Numbered from the stretch's first letter, positions 7,311 to 17,327 are shown. The stretch is 41,204 nucleotides of DNA from Oscillospiraceae bacterium (GCA_902760845.1 CACWHX010000010.1:1-41204); one strand, 5' to 3'. Numbers and translations: made by a program. Notes: a model not told the origin generated them from the letters alone.

Positions 7311-8576
7311 GTGGATTTCCGCATTACGGGCTGTCGTGTGTTTCTCGACGGGGCCTTTGTCCCCGCGGACGTGGAGGTCCGCGGCGGCGCCGTTTTCCGC
7401 ATCGCCCCTTCCCTTTCCGATGTGCCCGCGCTTCCCGTTTTTGAATTTCATAACGCGCTGTTGTTACCCGGTCTGATTGATGTTCACGTACATCTTCGAG
7501 ATCCGGGGTTTTCTTTTAAAGAGACCATGCGCACTGGCACGATGGCCGCGGCGCGCGGCGGGTACGCGACCGTGTGCCCCATGCCGAATCTGGATCCCGT
7601 GCCGGACAGCGCGGCGCATCTCGCGTGCGAGCTGCAGCGCATCCGGGACGACGCGGTCGTCCGCGTGCTGCCCTACGCCGCCATCACCGTGGGCGAGCGG
7701 GGCGAGACGCTCGCGGACATGGAGGCGCTCGCGCCGGCGTGCGTCGCCTTTTCCGACGACGGGCGCGGCGTGCAGAGCGAGGCGATGATGCGCGAGGCGA
7801 TGCGCCGCGCCAGGGCGCTGGGAAAGATCATCGCCGCCCACTGCGAGGACGAGACGCTTCTGCGCGGCGGGTATATCCACGACGGGGCGTACGCCCGCGC
7901 GCACGGACACTGCGGCATCTGCTCCGAGTCCGAGTGGAAGCAGGTGGAGCGGGACGTCGCGCTCGCGGCGGAGACCGGGTGCGCCTACCACGTCTGCCAC
8001 GTCTCCACAAAAGAGAGCGTCGCGATTCTCCGCCGGGCCAAGGCCGCGGGCGTGGACGTCACCTGCGAGACCGCGCCGCACTATCTGCTGCTCACGGAGG
8101 ACGCGCTGCAGGAGGACGGGCGGTTCAAGATGAACCCGCCGCTGCGCGCGCGCGCCGACCGCGAGGCGCTGATCGAGGGGCTGCTCGACGGCACGATCGA
8201 CATGATCGCGACCGACCACGCGCCGCACACGGCGGCGGAAAAATCGCGCGGCCTCGCGGGCAGCGCCATGGGCGTCGTGGGGCTGGAGTGCGCGCTGAGC
8301 GTCCTGTACACCGGGCTGGTGGAGCCCGGCATTGTGCCGCTCGCGCGGCTGATCGAATGCATGACCACGGCCCCGGCGCGGCGCTTCGGCCTGCAGAGCG
8401 GCATCCGCCCCGGCGCGCCGGCGGATCTTGCGGTTTTCGACCCGGACGCGCGCTGGGTGATCGACCCGGCGGCGTTCGCCTCCATGGGCCGCGCGACGCC
8501 GTTTGCCGGCCAGGCCGTGACCGGGCGCGTGAAACTGACAATCTGCGAAGGAGAGATCGTATGGCGGGCAGAATGA
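7311..8576 (+). CDS. pyrC: Dihydroorotase
   Basis: A 421-residue class I dihydroorotase that closes carbamoyl-aspartate to dihydroorotate. The metal-binding HVHLRDPGF (H59, H61, R63), the NPPLRA segment near the active site and the late DHAPHT motif are all present. GTG at 7311 is preferred over GTG at 7302: the GAGGGAG site ends at 7300, one base before the earlier GTG but ten before the later one. It is the first gene of the operon. Its stop lies inside carA (16-bp overlap), so translation is probably coupled. Length is normal for the Firmicute enzyme. Confidence 0.95.
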   Translation: MDFRITGCRVFLDGAFVPADVEVRGGAVFRIAPSLSDVPALPVFEFHNALLLPGLIDVHVHLRDPGFSFKETMRTGTMAAARGGYATVCPMPNLDPVPDSAAHLACELQRIRDDAVVRVLPYAAITVGERGETLADMEALAPACVAFSDDGRGVQSEAMMREAMRRARALGKIIAAHCEDETLLRGGYIHDGAYARAHGHCGICSESEWKQVERDVALAAETGCAYHVCHVSTKESVAILRRAKAAGVDVTCETAPHYLLLTEDALQEDGRFKMNPPLRARADREALIEGLLDGTIDMIATDHAPHTAAEKSRGLAGSAMGVVGLECALSVLYTGLVEPGIVPLARLIECMTTAPARRFGLQSGIRPGAPADLAVFDPDARWVIDPAAFASMGRATPFAGQAVTGRVKLTICEGEIVWRAE

Positions 8577-9643
8577 GAAAAATCGTGCTGGAAAACGGCA
8601 GCGAGTATTACGGGCCGGGTTTCGGCGACACGGGCGAGCGCGTCTGCGAGGCGGTGTTCAACACCTCGATGGTCGGCTATCAGGAGATCGTGTCCGACCC
8701 CAGCTACACGGGACAGGCCGTCGTGATGACCTACCCCATCATCGGCAACTACGGCATCACGGACGAGGATTTTGAGACGAAAACGCCCACGATCGGCGCG
8801 CTGATCGTGCGGGAATACAACGACAACCCCTCCAACTTCCGCTACACAAAGACGCTTTCGGAGCTGATGTGTGAATATGGCGTGCCCGGCATCGCGGGCG
8901 TGGACACGCGAAAGCTCACGCGCGAGATTCGCACCGTGGGCAGCATGCGCTGTCTCATCACGGACGCGGAAGCGGACCGCGAGGCCGCCGTGGAGACGCT
9001 GCGGGCCGCCGCGCCGCCGCACGATCTCGTGTCGCGCGTGAGCTGCGGCAAGCGGTGGTACTCCCGCACGTCGAATCACCGGTTCAACGTCGTGGCGGTG
9101 GACTGCGGGATGAAGCTGAACATCGTGCGCAGCCTGAACGCGCGCGGCTGCAACGTGACGGTCGTGCCCTACGACACGACGGCGGAGGAGATCGACTTCA
9201 TGAAGCCGGATGGGGTGTTCCTCTCCAACGGTCCCGGCGACCCGCGGGACGTGCCGGAGGTCGCGGAGACGGTACGCGGTCTGCGCGGAAGATATCCCAT
9301 CTTCGGCATCTGTCTCGGCCACCAGATCATCTCGCTCGCCTACGGGGCCGACACCTACAAGCTGAAATTCGGTCACCGCGGCGGGAACCACCCCGTGCGG
9401 AATCTCGCGACCGGCCGGATCGAGATCACGAGCCAGAACCACAGCTACGCCGTGGACGGCGGCTCGCTCACGGGGACGGGACTGACCGCGACGCACATCA
9501 ACCTGCTCGACGGCACCGTCGAGGGCGTGGCCTGCCCGGAGGAGCGCGTGTTCTCCGTGCAGTATCATCCGGAGAGCGCGCCCGGCCCGCAGGACAGCGG
9601 ATATCTGTTCGATCAATTCATCAACATGCTGGAGGATGCTTGA
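8561..9643 (+). CDS. carA: Carbamoyl-phosphate synthase small (glutaminase) subunit
   Basis: A 360-residue CarA. It hydrolyses glutamine and passes ammonia to CarB. The class I amidotransferase domain fills the C-terminal half, with the nucleophile in GICLGHQ (C251) and the His/Glu pair in QYHPES (H336, E338). The N-terminal domain has the usual FNTSMVGYQEIVSDPSY. ATG at 8561 has AAGGAG seven bases upstream; a second in-frame ATG at 8573 overlaps the pyrC stop but has no better site. carB begins 3 bp after the stop. Confidence 0.97.
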   Translation: MAGRMRKIVLENGSEYYGPGFGDTGERVCEAVFNTSMVGYQEIVSDPSYTGQAVVMTYPIIGNYGITDEDFETKTPTIGALIVREYNDNPSNFRYTKTLSELMCEYGVPGIAGVDTRKLTREIRTVGSMRCLITDAEADREAAVETLRAAAPPHDLVSRVSCGKRWYSRTSNHRFNVVAVDCGMKLNIVRSLNARGCNVTVVPYDTTAEEIDFMKPDGVFLSNGPGDPRDVPEVAETVRGLRGRYPIFGICLGHQIISLAYGADTYKLKFGHRGGNHPVRNLATGRIEITSQNHSYAVDGGSLTGTGLTATHINLLDGTVEGVACPEERVFSVQYHPESAPGPQDSGYLFDQFINMLEDA

Positions 9644-9646
9644 GCC

Positions 9647-12600
9647 ATGCCGAAACGCACCGACATTCAAAAAATACTCGTCATCGGCTCCGGGCCGATC
9701 GTCATCGGGCAGGCCGCCGAGTTTGACTACGCCGGCACGCAGGCATGTCTTGCGCTGAAGGAGGAGGGCTACGAGGTCGTGCTCGCAAACTCCAATCCCG
9801 CCACGATCATGACCGACACCGCCATTGCCGACAAGGTCTATATGGAGCCGCTGACCGCCGAATATGTCGCGCGCATCATCCGCTATGAGCGGCCGGACGC
9901 CATCGTCCCCGGCATCGGCGGACAGACGGGGCTGAATCTCGTGACGCAGCTGTATGAGCAGGGCGTTTTGAACGAGTGCCAGGTGGAGGTGCTCGGCACG
10001 CGACCGGAGAGCATCGCGTGCGCGGAGGACCGCGAAAAGTTCAAGGAGCTGTGCCAGGCGCTGGGCGAGCCGGTGCTCCCCTCCGAGACGGCGCACACGC
10101 TCGACGAGTGCCGCCGCGCGGCGCGCGAGATCGGCTATCCCGTGGTGCTGCGCCCGGCGTTCACGCTCGGCGGCACGGGCGGCGGCTTTGCCGACAACGA
10201 CGAGGAGCTGCTCGCGCTCGCGAAAAACGCGCTCGCCCTCTCCCCGGTGCATCAGGTACTGGTGGAGAAAAGCATCAAGGGCTACAAGGAGATCGAATAC
10301 GAGGTGATGCGCGATGCGAACGACACCGCCATCACCGTGTGCAACATGGAAAACATCGACCCCGTGGGCATCCACACGGGGGACAGCATCGTCGTCGCGC
10401 CGAGCCAGACGCTCACCAACCGCGAATACCACATGCTGCGCGACAGCGCGCTGCGGCTCATCCGCGCGCTGGAGGTGGAGGGCGGGTGTAACGTGCAGTT
10501 CGCGCTCGATCCGGAGAGCTTCCGCTACTATCTCATCGAGGTGAACCCCCGCGTGTCGCGCTCCTCGGCGCTCGCGTCAAAGGCCAGCGGCTATCCCATC
10601 GCGCGCGTCTCGGCGAAGATCGCCGTGGGCATGACGCTCGATGAAATCCAGATCGCGAACACGCCCGCCTCCTTCGAGCCGACGCTCGACTACGTCGTGA
10701 CGAAAATGCCCCGGTTCCCGTTTGACAAGTTCGCCGGGGCCTCCAACCGTCTCGGCACGCAGATGAAGGCCACGGGTGAGGTGATGAGCGTCGGGCGCAC
10801 AATCGAAGAGAGTCTTCTGAAGGCCATCCGCTCGCTGGAGATCGGCGTGCACCACGTCTACATGCCGAAGTTTCACCACATGCCGATGGACGAGCTGCTC
10901 GCCTACATCCAGCTCGGCACGGACGACCGGCTCTTCGCCATCGCGCAGCTGATGTGGCTGGGCGTGGACTATAACCGCATCTGCAACATCACGGGCATCG
11001 ACATGCTCTTTCTCGACAAGATTCACAACATCGTGGAGCTGGAGCGGGAGATCAAGGACGACCCGTTCAATCCCGAGGCGCTGCGCCGCGCCAAGCGCAT
11101 GGGCTTTTCAGACCGGCACCTCGCGCACCTCTGGAAGTGTCCGGAACAGGCGGTGTACGCCGCGCGGCAGACGCATGGCATCGTGCCGGTATACAAAATG
11201 ATCGACACCTGCGCGAGCGAATTTGAAAGCTACATCCCCTACTTCTACTCCACCTACGAGGAGGAAAACGAGTCCGTCGTGTCCGAACGCGAGAAGATCC
11301 TCGTGCTCGGCGCGGGGCCGATCCGCATCGGGCAGGGTGTGGAGTTTGACTATTCCACCGTCCATGCCGTGAAAACCATCCGCGAGGCAGGGTACGAGGC
11401 CATCATCATCAACAACAATCCGGAGACCGTCTCCACCGACTACACCTGCTCGGATAAGCTCTATTTCGAGCCGCTCACGGTCGAGGACGTGATGAACGTC
11501 ATCGAGCTGGAGCATCCCATCGGCGTGATCGCGACGCTCGGCGGACAGACGGCCATCAATCTCGTCGAACCGCTGATGGAGCGGGGCGTCCGTCTCATCG
11601 GCACCGGGCCGGAGGCCATCGAGCGCGCGGAAAATCGCGACCGCTTTGAAAAGCTGCTGCTCGCGCTCGGCATTCCGCAGCCGAACGGCGAGGCCGTGAC
11701 GGACTTGGAGGCCGGCGTCGCTGCCGCGGCGCGCATCGGCTATCCCGTGCTCGTGCGGCCAAGCTATGTGCTCGGCGGCCGCGCGATGCAGATCGTCTCC
11801 AACGAGGAGGCGCTGCGGTACTATCTCGAAAACGCGGTGCGCATCGACGAAAAGCAGCCGGTGCTTGTGGACAAGTATATCTCCGGCCGCGAGGTGGAGG
11901 TGGACGCCGTGTGCGACGGCGAGCATGTGTTCGTCCCCGGCATCATGGAGCACGTCGAGCGCACGGGCGTCCACTCGGGCGACAGCATCAGCGTCTATCC
12001 CGCCGTCAGCCTGTCCGACGGCGTGAGGGCCACCATCCTCGACTACACGCGAAAGCTCGGTCTCGGCATCGGCATCGTGGGGCCGTATAACATCCAGTTC
12101 ATCGTGGACCGTGACGATCGGGTGTACATCATCGAGGTGAACCCGCGCTCGTCGCGCACGGTGCCGTTCATCTCCAAGGCCACGGGCTGGAGTCTCGCCG
12201 ACATCGGCACGCTCGCCATGCTGGGCCGCTCGCTCCCCGAGCAGGGCATCAACGTGCTCTGCCCGCCGGATCGGGGGCGCTACTATGTGAAAGCGCCCGC
12301 GTTCTCCTTCTCGAAAATCTCCGGGCTCGACGCCTATCTTTCCCCGGAAATGAAGTCCACAGGCGAGGCCATCGGCTACGACCGGGCGCTGAACCGCGCG
12401 CTGTACAAGGCGCTGCAGGCGAGCGGGATGCACGTGGCGAACGCCGGGACCGTGTTCGTCACAATCGCGGACGCGGACAAGGCCGAGGCGCTGCCGCTCA
12501 TCCGCCGGTTTTACGATCTCGGCTTCAACATCGAGGCCACGGAGGGCACGGCGCGCTTCCTGCGCGGGCACGGCATCCGAACCCGCATCAAAAAGAAGCT

Positions 12601-12832
12601 CAGCGAGGGCAGCGACGAGATTTTGCAGTCCATCCGCCGGGGCTATGTGAGCTACGTCATCAACACGCGCGACATCAGCTCCATGGCCTCGCACACCGAC
12701 GGGTATGAGATTCGCCGCTGCGCCGTGGAGAACAACGTCACCATCTTCACCGCGCTCGACACCGTGCGCGTGCTGCTGGATGTGCTGGAGGAGATCACCA
12801 TCTCGATCTCGACGATTGATATGCAGCCATGA
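9647..12832 (+). CDS. carB: Carbamoyl-phosphate synthase large subunit
   Basis: A 1061-residue CarB with the expected duplicated ATP-grasp layout. The first half starts KILVIGSGPIVIGQAAEFDY and the second half repeats it as KILVLGAGPIRIGQGVEFDY (about residue 545). Each half has a conserved EVNPR segment. The first phosphorylates bicarbonate and the second phosphorylates carbamate. The C-terminal 130 residues form the MGS-like domain that binds allosteric effectors. With pyrK the stop and start overlap by 4 bp (ATGA). Only one car pair is visible, placed inside the pyr operon, so arginine synthesis may share its product. Confidence 0.97.
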   Translation: MPKRTDIQKILVIGSGPIVIGQAAEFDYAGTQACLALKEEGYEVVLANSNPATIMTDTAIADKVYMEPLTAEYVARIIRYERPDAIVPGIGGQTGLNLVTQLYEQGVLNECQVEVLGTRPESIACAEDREKFKELCQALGEPVLPSETAHTLDECRRAAREIGYPVVLRPAFTLGGTGGGFADNDEELLALAKNALALSPVHQVLVEKSIKGYKEIEYEVMRDANDTAITVCNMENIDPVGIHTGDSIVVAPSQTLTNREYHMLRDSALRLIRALEVEGGCNVQFALDPESFRYYLIEVNPRVSRSSALASKASGYPIARVSAKIAVGMTLDEIQIANTPASFEPTLDYVVTKMPRFPFDKFAGASNRLGTQMKATGEVMSVGRTIEESLLKAIRSLEIGVHHVYMPKFHHMPMDELLAYIQLGTDDRLFAIAQLMWLGVDYNRICNITGIDMLFLDKIHNIVELEREIKDDPFNPEALRRAKRMGFSDRHLAHLWKCPEQAVYAARQTHGIVPVYKMIDTCASEFESYIPYFYSTYEEENESVVSEREKILVLGAGPIRIGQGVEFDYSTVHAVKTIREAGYEAIIINNNPETVSTDYTCSDKLYFEPLTVEDVMNVIELEHPIGVIATLGGQTAINLVEPLMERGVRLIGTGPEAIERAENRDRFEKLLLALGIPQPNGEAVTDLEAGVAAAARIGYPVLVRPSYVLGGRAMQIVSNEEALRYYLENAVRIDEKQPVLVDKYISGREVEVDAVCDGEHVFVPGIMEHVERTGVHSGDSISVYPAVSLSDGVRATILDYTRKLGLGIGIVGPYNIQFIVDRDDRVYIIEVNPRSSRTVPFISKATGWSLADIGTLAMLGRSLPEQGINVLCPPDRGRYYVKAPAFSFSKISGLDAYLSPEMKSTGEAIGYDRALNRALYKALQASGMHVANAGTVFVTIADADKAEALPLIRRFYDLGFNIEATEGTARFLRGHGIRTRIKKKLSEGSDEILQSIRRGYVSYVINTRDISSMASHTDGYEIRRCAVENNVTIFTALDTVRVLLDVLEEITISISTIDMQP

Positions 12833-13557
12833 AACAAACGCCATTCACGCTTCTTGAAAACACGCCGCTCACCGCCGAAGTCCATCAGCTGCGTCTGCGC
12901 GGCGACTGCGCCGCCGTGACGGCGCCGGGGCAGTTTGTGCAGGTGCTGGTTCCGGGCCAGTTTCTTCGCCGCCCGTTTTCCGTGTGCGACCGCAGCGGCG
13001 ACACGCTGACGCTCTGCGTGCGCCGCGTCGGACGCGGGACCGAGACGCTCTGCTCGCTGCCCGCCGGCGCGACGCTCGATCTGCTCACCGGGCTGGGCAA
13101 CGGCTTCACGCTCGATCACGCGGGCGGCGCGCCGCTGCTGATCGGCGGCGGCAGCGGCGTCGGCGCGCTGTACGGACTGTGCAGGGCGCTGCTGGCCGCG
13201 GGAAAATCCGTCACGGCGGCGCTGTGCTTCCGCAGTGCGGAGCAGATATATTATGTCAACCAATTGAAGGCCCTCGGTGCGGCCGTGCGCGTCTATACCG
13301 AGGACGGCGGCGCGGGGACGCGGGGGCGCGCGACAGACGCGCTGGCGCTGCCGCACAGCAGTCTCTACGCCTGCGGGCCGGTGGCGATGCTCGCGGCGCT
13401 GGACGGGCTGGAGTCCGGTCCCGCGCAGCTCTCGCTGGAGGCGCGGATGGGCTGCGGCTTCGGCGCGTGCATGGGCTGCACGATCGAAACGGCCGCCGGC
13501 GCAAGGCGCGTCTGCCGGGACGGGCCGGTCTTTCCCGGAAAGGCGGTGGTCTGGTGA
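12829..13557 (+). CDS. pyrK: Dihydroorotate dehydrogenase electron-transfer subunit
   Basis: A 242-residue PyrK. It carries FAD and a 2Fe-2S cluster and passes electrons from PyrD to NAD+. The N-terminal FAD domain has FLRRPFSVCD, the NAD domain has LLIGGGSGVGALYGL, and the C-terminal cluster motif is CGFGACMGCTIE followed by a later Cys (RRVCRDGPVF). Its presence makes the partner a class 1B dehydrogenase. Start and stop overlap both neighbours (ATGA with carB, GTGA with pyrD). Confidence 0.95.
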   Translation: MKQTPFTLLENTPLTAEVHQLRLRGDCAAVTAPGQFVQVLVPGQFLRRPFSVCDRSGDTLTLCVRRVGRGTETLCSLPAGATLDLLTGLGNGFTLDHAGGAPLLIGGGSGVGALYGLCRALLAAGKSVTAALCFRSAEQIYYVNQLKALGAAVRVYTEDGGAGTRGRATDALALPHSSLYACGPVAMLAALDGLESGPAQLSLEARMGCGFGACMGCTIETAAGARRVCRDGPVFPGKAVVW

Positions 13558-14489
13558 ATACGAATGTAACCCTTTGCGGCATTCCGCTGGACAATCCCGT
13601 CATCCCCGCCTCCGGCACGTTTGGGTACGGGCTGGAGTTTGCCGCGCTCTATGACATCAACTGTCTCGGCAGCTTCGCCTGCAAGGGCACGACCGAAGCG
13701 CCGCGCTTCGGAAACCCGGGTCCGCGCATCGCGGAGAGCGCCGCGGGGATGCTCAACAGCGTTGGGCTGCAAAACCCCGGCATCGACGCGGTGCTCGCGC
13801 ACGAGCTGCCGGCGCTGGCGAAGGTGTTTCACAAACCGATCCTCGCAAACGTCTGCGGCTTTTCCATCGACGAATATGTCCGCGTGGCGGAGAAGTTTGA
13901 CGCCTCCCCGCAGGTGGGCTGGCTGGAGGTGAACGTCAGCTGCCCGAACGTCCACGGCGGCGGCATGGGCTTCGGCGCCGCGCCGGAGAGCGCCGCGGCG
14001 GTCACGGCGGCGGTGAAGCGGGCGGTCAAAAAGCCCGTGATCGTGAAGCTCACGCCGAACGTGACGGACATTGCCGCCATCGCCCGCGCCTGCGAGGACG
14101 CGGGGGCGGACGGGCTGTCGCTCATCAACACGCTGCTCGCCATGCGCATCGACCCCGCCGCGCGGCGGCCGGTGCTCGCAAACGGTACGGGCGGGCTCTC
14201 CGGCCCGGCGGTGTTCCCCGTCGCGCTCCGGATGGTGTGGCAGGTCTATGAGGCCGTGCGCATCCCGATCATCGGCATGGGCGGCGTAAGCTGCGCCGCG
14301 GACGTGATCGAAATGCTGCTCGCCGGGGCGACCGCCGTGGGCGTGGGCGCGGCGAATCTGCGCGACCCCTGCGCCGCGCGCGACATTGTGGCCGCGCTGC
14401 CGGAGACGATGGCGCGATACGGCATCGAAACGCTGTCAGATATCATAGGAGGGGCACACCATGGCGAAAGACGTCATCATCGCATGTGA
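13554..14489 (+). CDS. pyrD: Dihydroorotate dehydrogenase catalytic subunit, class 1B
   Basis: A 311-residue FMN-binding TIM barrel that oxidises dihydroorotate to orotate. Class 1B features: NPVIPASGTFGYG near the N-terminus, NSVGLQNPG, the catalytic-Cys region EVNVSCPNVHGGG, and the FMN phosphate sites NGTGGLSG and GMGGVSCAADVIEMLLAGA. GTG at 13554 overlaps the pyrK stop (GTGA); internal ATGs fall inside the conserved barrel. The last ten codons run 29 bp into pyrF, the longest overlap in the operon. Confidence 0.95.
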   Translation: MNTNVTLCGIPLDNPVIPASGTFGYGLEFAALYDINCLGSFACKGTTEAPRFGNPGPRIAESAAGMLNSVGLQNPGIDAVLAHELPALAKVFHKPILANVCGFSIDEYVRVAEKFDASPQVGWLEVNVSCPNVHGGGMGFGAAPESAAAVTAAVKRAVKKPVIVKLTPNVTDIAAIARACEDAGADGLSLINTLLAMRIDPAARRPVLANGTGGLSGPAVFPVALRMVWQVYEAVRIPIIGMGGVSCAADVIEMLLAGATAVGVGAANLRDPCAARDIVAALPETMARYGIETLSDIIGGAHHGERRHHRM

Positions 14490-15171
14490 TTTTCCCAGCG
14501 CCGCGAGGACGCTGCGGTTTCTGGAGCAATTTGAGGGCGAACGCCCGTATGTAAAGATCGGCATGGAGCTGTTTTACGCCGCGGGGCCGAACATCGTGCG
14601 CGCGGTCAGGGACCGGGGACACAGGGTGTTTCTCGATCTCAAGCTGTGCGACATTCCGAACACCGTGGGCCGCTCGATGCGGGTCCTGCGCGAGCTGGGC
14701 GCGGACATGGTGAACGTGCACGCCTTCGGCACAAAGCGCATGATGGAGGCGGCCGTTGAAGGGCTGACGCGCCCGGACGGGTCGCGCCCGCTGCTCGTCG
14801 CCGTGACGCAGCTCACCAGCACGGACGAGACGCGGATGCGCGAGGAGCTGCTCATCGACCGGCCGCTGGAGGACGTGGTGCTGCACTACGCGGCGAACGC
14901 CCGGGACGCGGGGCTGGACGGCGTGGTCTGCTCGCCGTTGGAGGCGGCCCGGGTGCATGCCCGCTGCGGCGCGGGCTTTCTCACCGTCACGCCCGGCGTG
15001 CGCTTTTCCGACGCCGACGCGGGCGACCAGGCGCGCATCACGACGCCCGCCGGCGCGCGCGCGCTGGGCAGCGATTATATCGTCGTCGGCCGCCCCATCA
15101 CCGGCGCGGACGACCCCGTCGCGACCTATCGCCGCTGCGTCAAAGAATTTTTGGGAGGGAGCGCAACTTGA
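14461..15171 (+). CDS. pyrF: Orotidine 5'-phosphate decarboxylase
   Basis: A 236-residue OMP decarboxylase that makes UMP. The catalytic DLKLCDIPNTV is intact (D59, K61, D64), and the phosphate site VVGRPITGADDP lies near the C-terminus. ATG at 14461 follows AGGAGGGG inside the pyrD coding end. Its stop overlaps the TTG start of pyrE, so pyrF and pyrE are likely coupled and their products may form the usual UMP-synthase pair. Confidence 0.96.
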   Translation: MAKDVIIACDFPSAARTLRFLEQFEGERPYVKIGMELFYAAGPNIVRAVRDRGHRVFLDLKLCDIPNTVGRSMRVLRELGADMVNVHAFGTKRMMEAAVEGLTRPDGSRPLLVAVTQLTSTDETRMREELLIDRPLEDVVLHYAANARDAGLDGVVCSPLEAARVHARCGAGFLTVTPGVRFSDADAGDQARITTPAGARALGSDYIVVGRPITGADDPVATYRRCVKEFLGGSAT

Positions 15172-15806
15172 AAACAGCCATTGCCCGCAGCCTGCTGTCC
15201 ATCGGCGCGGTGTTCCTGCGACCGGAGGAGCCGTTCACCTGGGCCAGCGGCATCAAAAGCCCGATCTATACCGACAACCGCCTGATCCTCACGGCGCCCG
15301 AAGCGCGCGATGCGGTGGAGGCCGCGCTCGCCGAGACGGTGCGGCGTGAGTTTCCCGACGCGCAGGCCCTTTTCGGCACCGCCACCGCCGGCATCGCGCA
15401 CGCCGCCATTGCCGCGCATCTGCTGGGTCTGCCGATGGGCTACGTCCGCTCCGGCGCGAAGGATCACGGGCGGCAAAACCGCATCGAGGGCAAGCTCGAC
15501 GCGGGCGAGAAGGTCATTGTGATCGAGGATCTGATCTCCACCGGCGGGAGCGTTCTCACAACGGTGGAGGCGCTGCGCGGCGCGGGAGCGGAGGTGCTCG
15601 GCGTGGTCAGCATCTTCACCTACAACATGGCGCGCGCCCGCGACGCGCTCGACGCGGCGCATATCCGCGGCGTCAGTCTCACGGATTTTGACACGGTCGT
15701 CTCCGTCGCCGCCGCGGACGGGTCCATTGCCCGGGGCAACGTGGCGCGGCTGCTCGCGTTTCGGGACGATCCGTCCGACGAAAGCTGGCTGGAGGGGACA
15801 AAATGA
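15168..15806 (+). CDS. pyrE: Orotate phosphoribosyltransferase
   Basis: A 212-residue OPRTase that joins orotate to PRPP. The PRPP-binding motif is [13 protein letters not shown], the flexible loop follows [17 protein letters not shown], and the N-terminus has the substrate segment [16 protein letters not shown]. The start is TTG at 15168, overlapping the pyrF stop (TTGA) with GGGAGG eight to ten bases upstream; no closer ATG exists. Its stop overlaps the pyrB start (ATGA). Confidence 0.95.
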   Translation: MKTAIARSLLSIGAVFLRPEEPFTWASGIKSPIYTDNRLILTAPEARDAVEAALAETVRREFPDAQALFGTATAGIAHAAIAAHLLGLPMGYVRSGAKDHGRQNRIEGKLDAGEKVIVIEDLISTGGSVLTTVEALRGAGAEVLGVVSIFTYNMARARDALDAAHIRGVSLTDFDTVVSVAAADGSIARGNVARLLAFRDDPSDESWLEGTK

Positions 15807-16717
15807 AGCATCTCATCGACATTCGGGACCTGACGCAGGCGGAAATTCTGGAGCTGCTCGACCTGGCGGACGCTATCGTGGCCGACCCCGCCGCGTACCG
15901 GGAGGTCTGCCGGTACAAAAAGCTCGCAACGCTCTTTTTCGAGCCGAGCACGCGCACGCGCCTCTCGTTCGAGGCGGCGATGTACGAACTGGGCGGGCAG
16001 GTGCTGGGCTTTTCCGAGGCGGCCAGCTCCAGCGCCGCCAAGGGCGAGAGCGTGGCCGACACGATCCGCGTCGTGAGCTGCTACGCGGACATCATCGCCA
16101 TGCGCCACCCCAAGGAGGGCGCGCCGCTCGTCGGCGCGATGCATGCCGGCGTCCCCATCATCAACGCGGGCGACGGCGGCCACAACCACCCGACGCAGAC
16201 ACTCACCGATCTCATGACCATCCGGCGGGAAAAAGGCCGCCTGTCCGACTTCACGATCGGGTTTTGCGGCGACCTCAAATTCGGCCGCACGGTGCATTCG
16301 CTCATCGCGGCGCTCTCGCGCTGCGCGGGGGTGCGCTTCGTGCTTGTCTCCCCCGAGGAGCTGAAGCTGCCGAGCTATATCAAAAAGGACATTCTGCTCG
16401 AGCAGGGGCTTCCCTATGAGCAGACGACCGATCTGCACGCCGTCATGCCGGAGCTGGACGTGCTGTATATGACGCGCGTACAGCGCGAGCGGTTTTTCAA
16501 CGAGGAGGACTATCTCCGGCTCAAGGACAGCTACATCCTCACGCCGGAAAAGCTTGAAAACGCGAAGGCGGCGCTCTCCATCCTGCATCCACTGCCCCGC
16601 GTGAACGAGATCGACGCCGCCATCGACGACGACCCGCGCGCGTGCTATTTCCGCCAGGCGCGCAACGGCAAGTTCGTCCGCATGGCCCTGATACTGAAGC
16701 TGCTGGAGCTGGCGTAA
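15803..16717 (+). CDS. pyrB: Aspartate carbamoyltransferase catalytic chain
   Basis: A 304-residue ATCase catalytic subunit. The carbamoyl-phosphate loop [13 protein letters not shown] lies near residue 50; [12 protein letters not shown] and [11 protein letters not shown] are also present. It joins carbamoyl phosphate to aspartate, the committed step of the pathway. The adjacent pyrI shows that it should form the regulated catalytic-regulatory holoenzyme rather than the bare trimer of Bacillus. Placement near the end of the operon, after genes for later steps, is unusual relative to E. coli but causes no problem in a polycistron. Confidence 0.96.
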   Translation: MKHLIDIRDLTQAEILELLDLADAIVADPAAYREVCRYKKLATLFFEPSTRTRLSFEAAMYELGGQVLGFSEAASSSAAKGESVADTIRVVSCYADIIAMRHPKEGAPLVGAMHAGVPIINAGDGGHNHPTQTLTDLMTIRREKGRLSDFTIGFCGDLKFGRTVHSLIAALSRCAGVRFVLVSPEELKLPSYIKKDILLEQGLPYEQTTDLHAVMPELDVLYMTRVQRERFFNEEDYLRLKDSYILTPEKLENAKAALSILHPLPRVNEIDAAIDDDPRACYFRQARNGKFVRMALILKLLELA

Positions 16718-16729
16718 GGAGGCGCGCAC

Positions 16730-17149
16730 ATGAACATTGATTCCATCCAAAACGGCATCGTCATCGACCACATCCGCGCCGGCGGCGCGATGGAGCTCTA
16801 TCGCCTGCTGGGCCTCGGCGAATTGGATTGCCCGGTCGCCATCATCAAAAACGCGCCCAGCCGCAAGCTCGGCAAAAAGGACATCATCAAGATCGACGCC
16901 GCGCGCGACATCCCGCTCGACGTGCTCGGCTTCGTCGATCCGGATGCGACGATCAACATCATCCGCGGCGGCGTGCTCGTGGAAAAAAAGCACGCCGGGC
17001 TTCCCGAGCGCATCGAGAGCGTGCTGCGCTGCCGCAACCCCCGCTGCATCACGAGCGTGGAGCCGGGGCTGCCGCAGATCTTCACGCTCGCCAACCGCGA
17101 GACGAAGACCTATCGCTGCATCTACTGCGAGGCCCGGGCGGAGCGATAA
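16730..17149 (+). CDS. pyrI: Aspartate carbamoyltransferase regulatory chain
   Basis: A 139-residue PyrI. The N-terminal allosteric domain binds nucleotides (IDHIRAGGAMELYRLLGL, KKDIIKIDA) and the C-terminal domain binds zinc through two pairs, CRNPRC (Cx4C) and CIYC (Cx2C), which make the contact with PyrB. ATG at 16730 has AAGGAGG eight bases upstream, 12 bp after pyrB. It ends the operon. The next 180 bp begin with a very GC-rich imperfect inverted repeat (about 17168-17200) that could end transcription but lacks a clear U-tract. Confidence 0.95.
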   Translation: MNIDSIQNGIVIDHIRAGGAMELYRLLGLGELDCPVAIIKNAPSRKLGKKDIIKIDAARDIPLDVLGFVDPDATINIIRGGVLVEKKHAGLPERIESVLRCRNPRCITSVEPGLPQIFTLANRETKTYRCIYCEARAER

Positions 17150-17278
17150 CGGCGCAACCCGGCCCCGGCGCCGCGCGCGGGGCGCGCCCGGCCGTCTTCC
17201 GCTTTCCAGGTTGGTTTTTGTGCAAATCGTCAGTTATTTGCCGTTTCCATGTTAATTTATAGATTTGTTCAATTCGAC

Positions 17279-17307
17279 TTGTACAATCCCAAGATTTCCG
17301 CTATAAT
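17279..17307 (+). promoter_or_regulatory. Promoter of nfnAB
   Basis: TTGTAC, a 17-base spacer and TATAAT, ending 20 bp before the nfnA start. The sequence around it is AT-rich compared with its neighbours. A strong sigma-A match separates nfnAB from the pyr operon. Confidence 0.82.
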
Positions 17308-17327
17308 GTTTCCTTGAGGTGATTTTC

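Noticed and set aside
8081..10432. Long minus-strand open frame opposite pyrC-carA-carB
   Set aside because: A shadow of GC-rich coding sequence; the plus strand carries unmistakable pyrimidine enzymes with ribosome sites.
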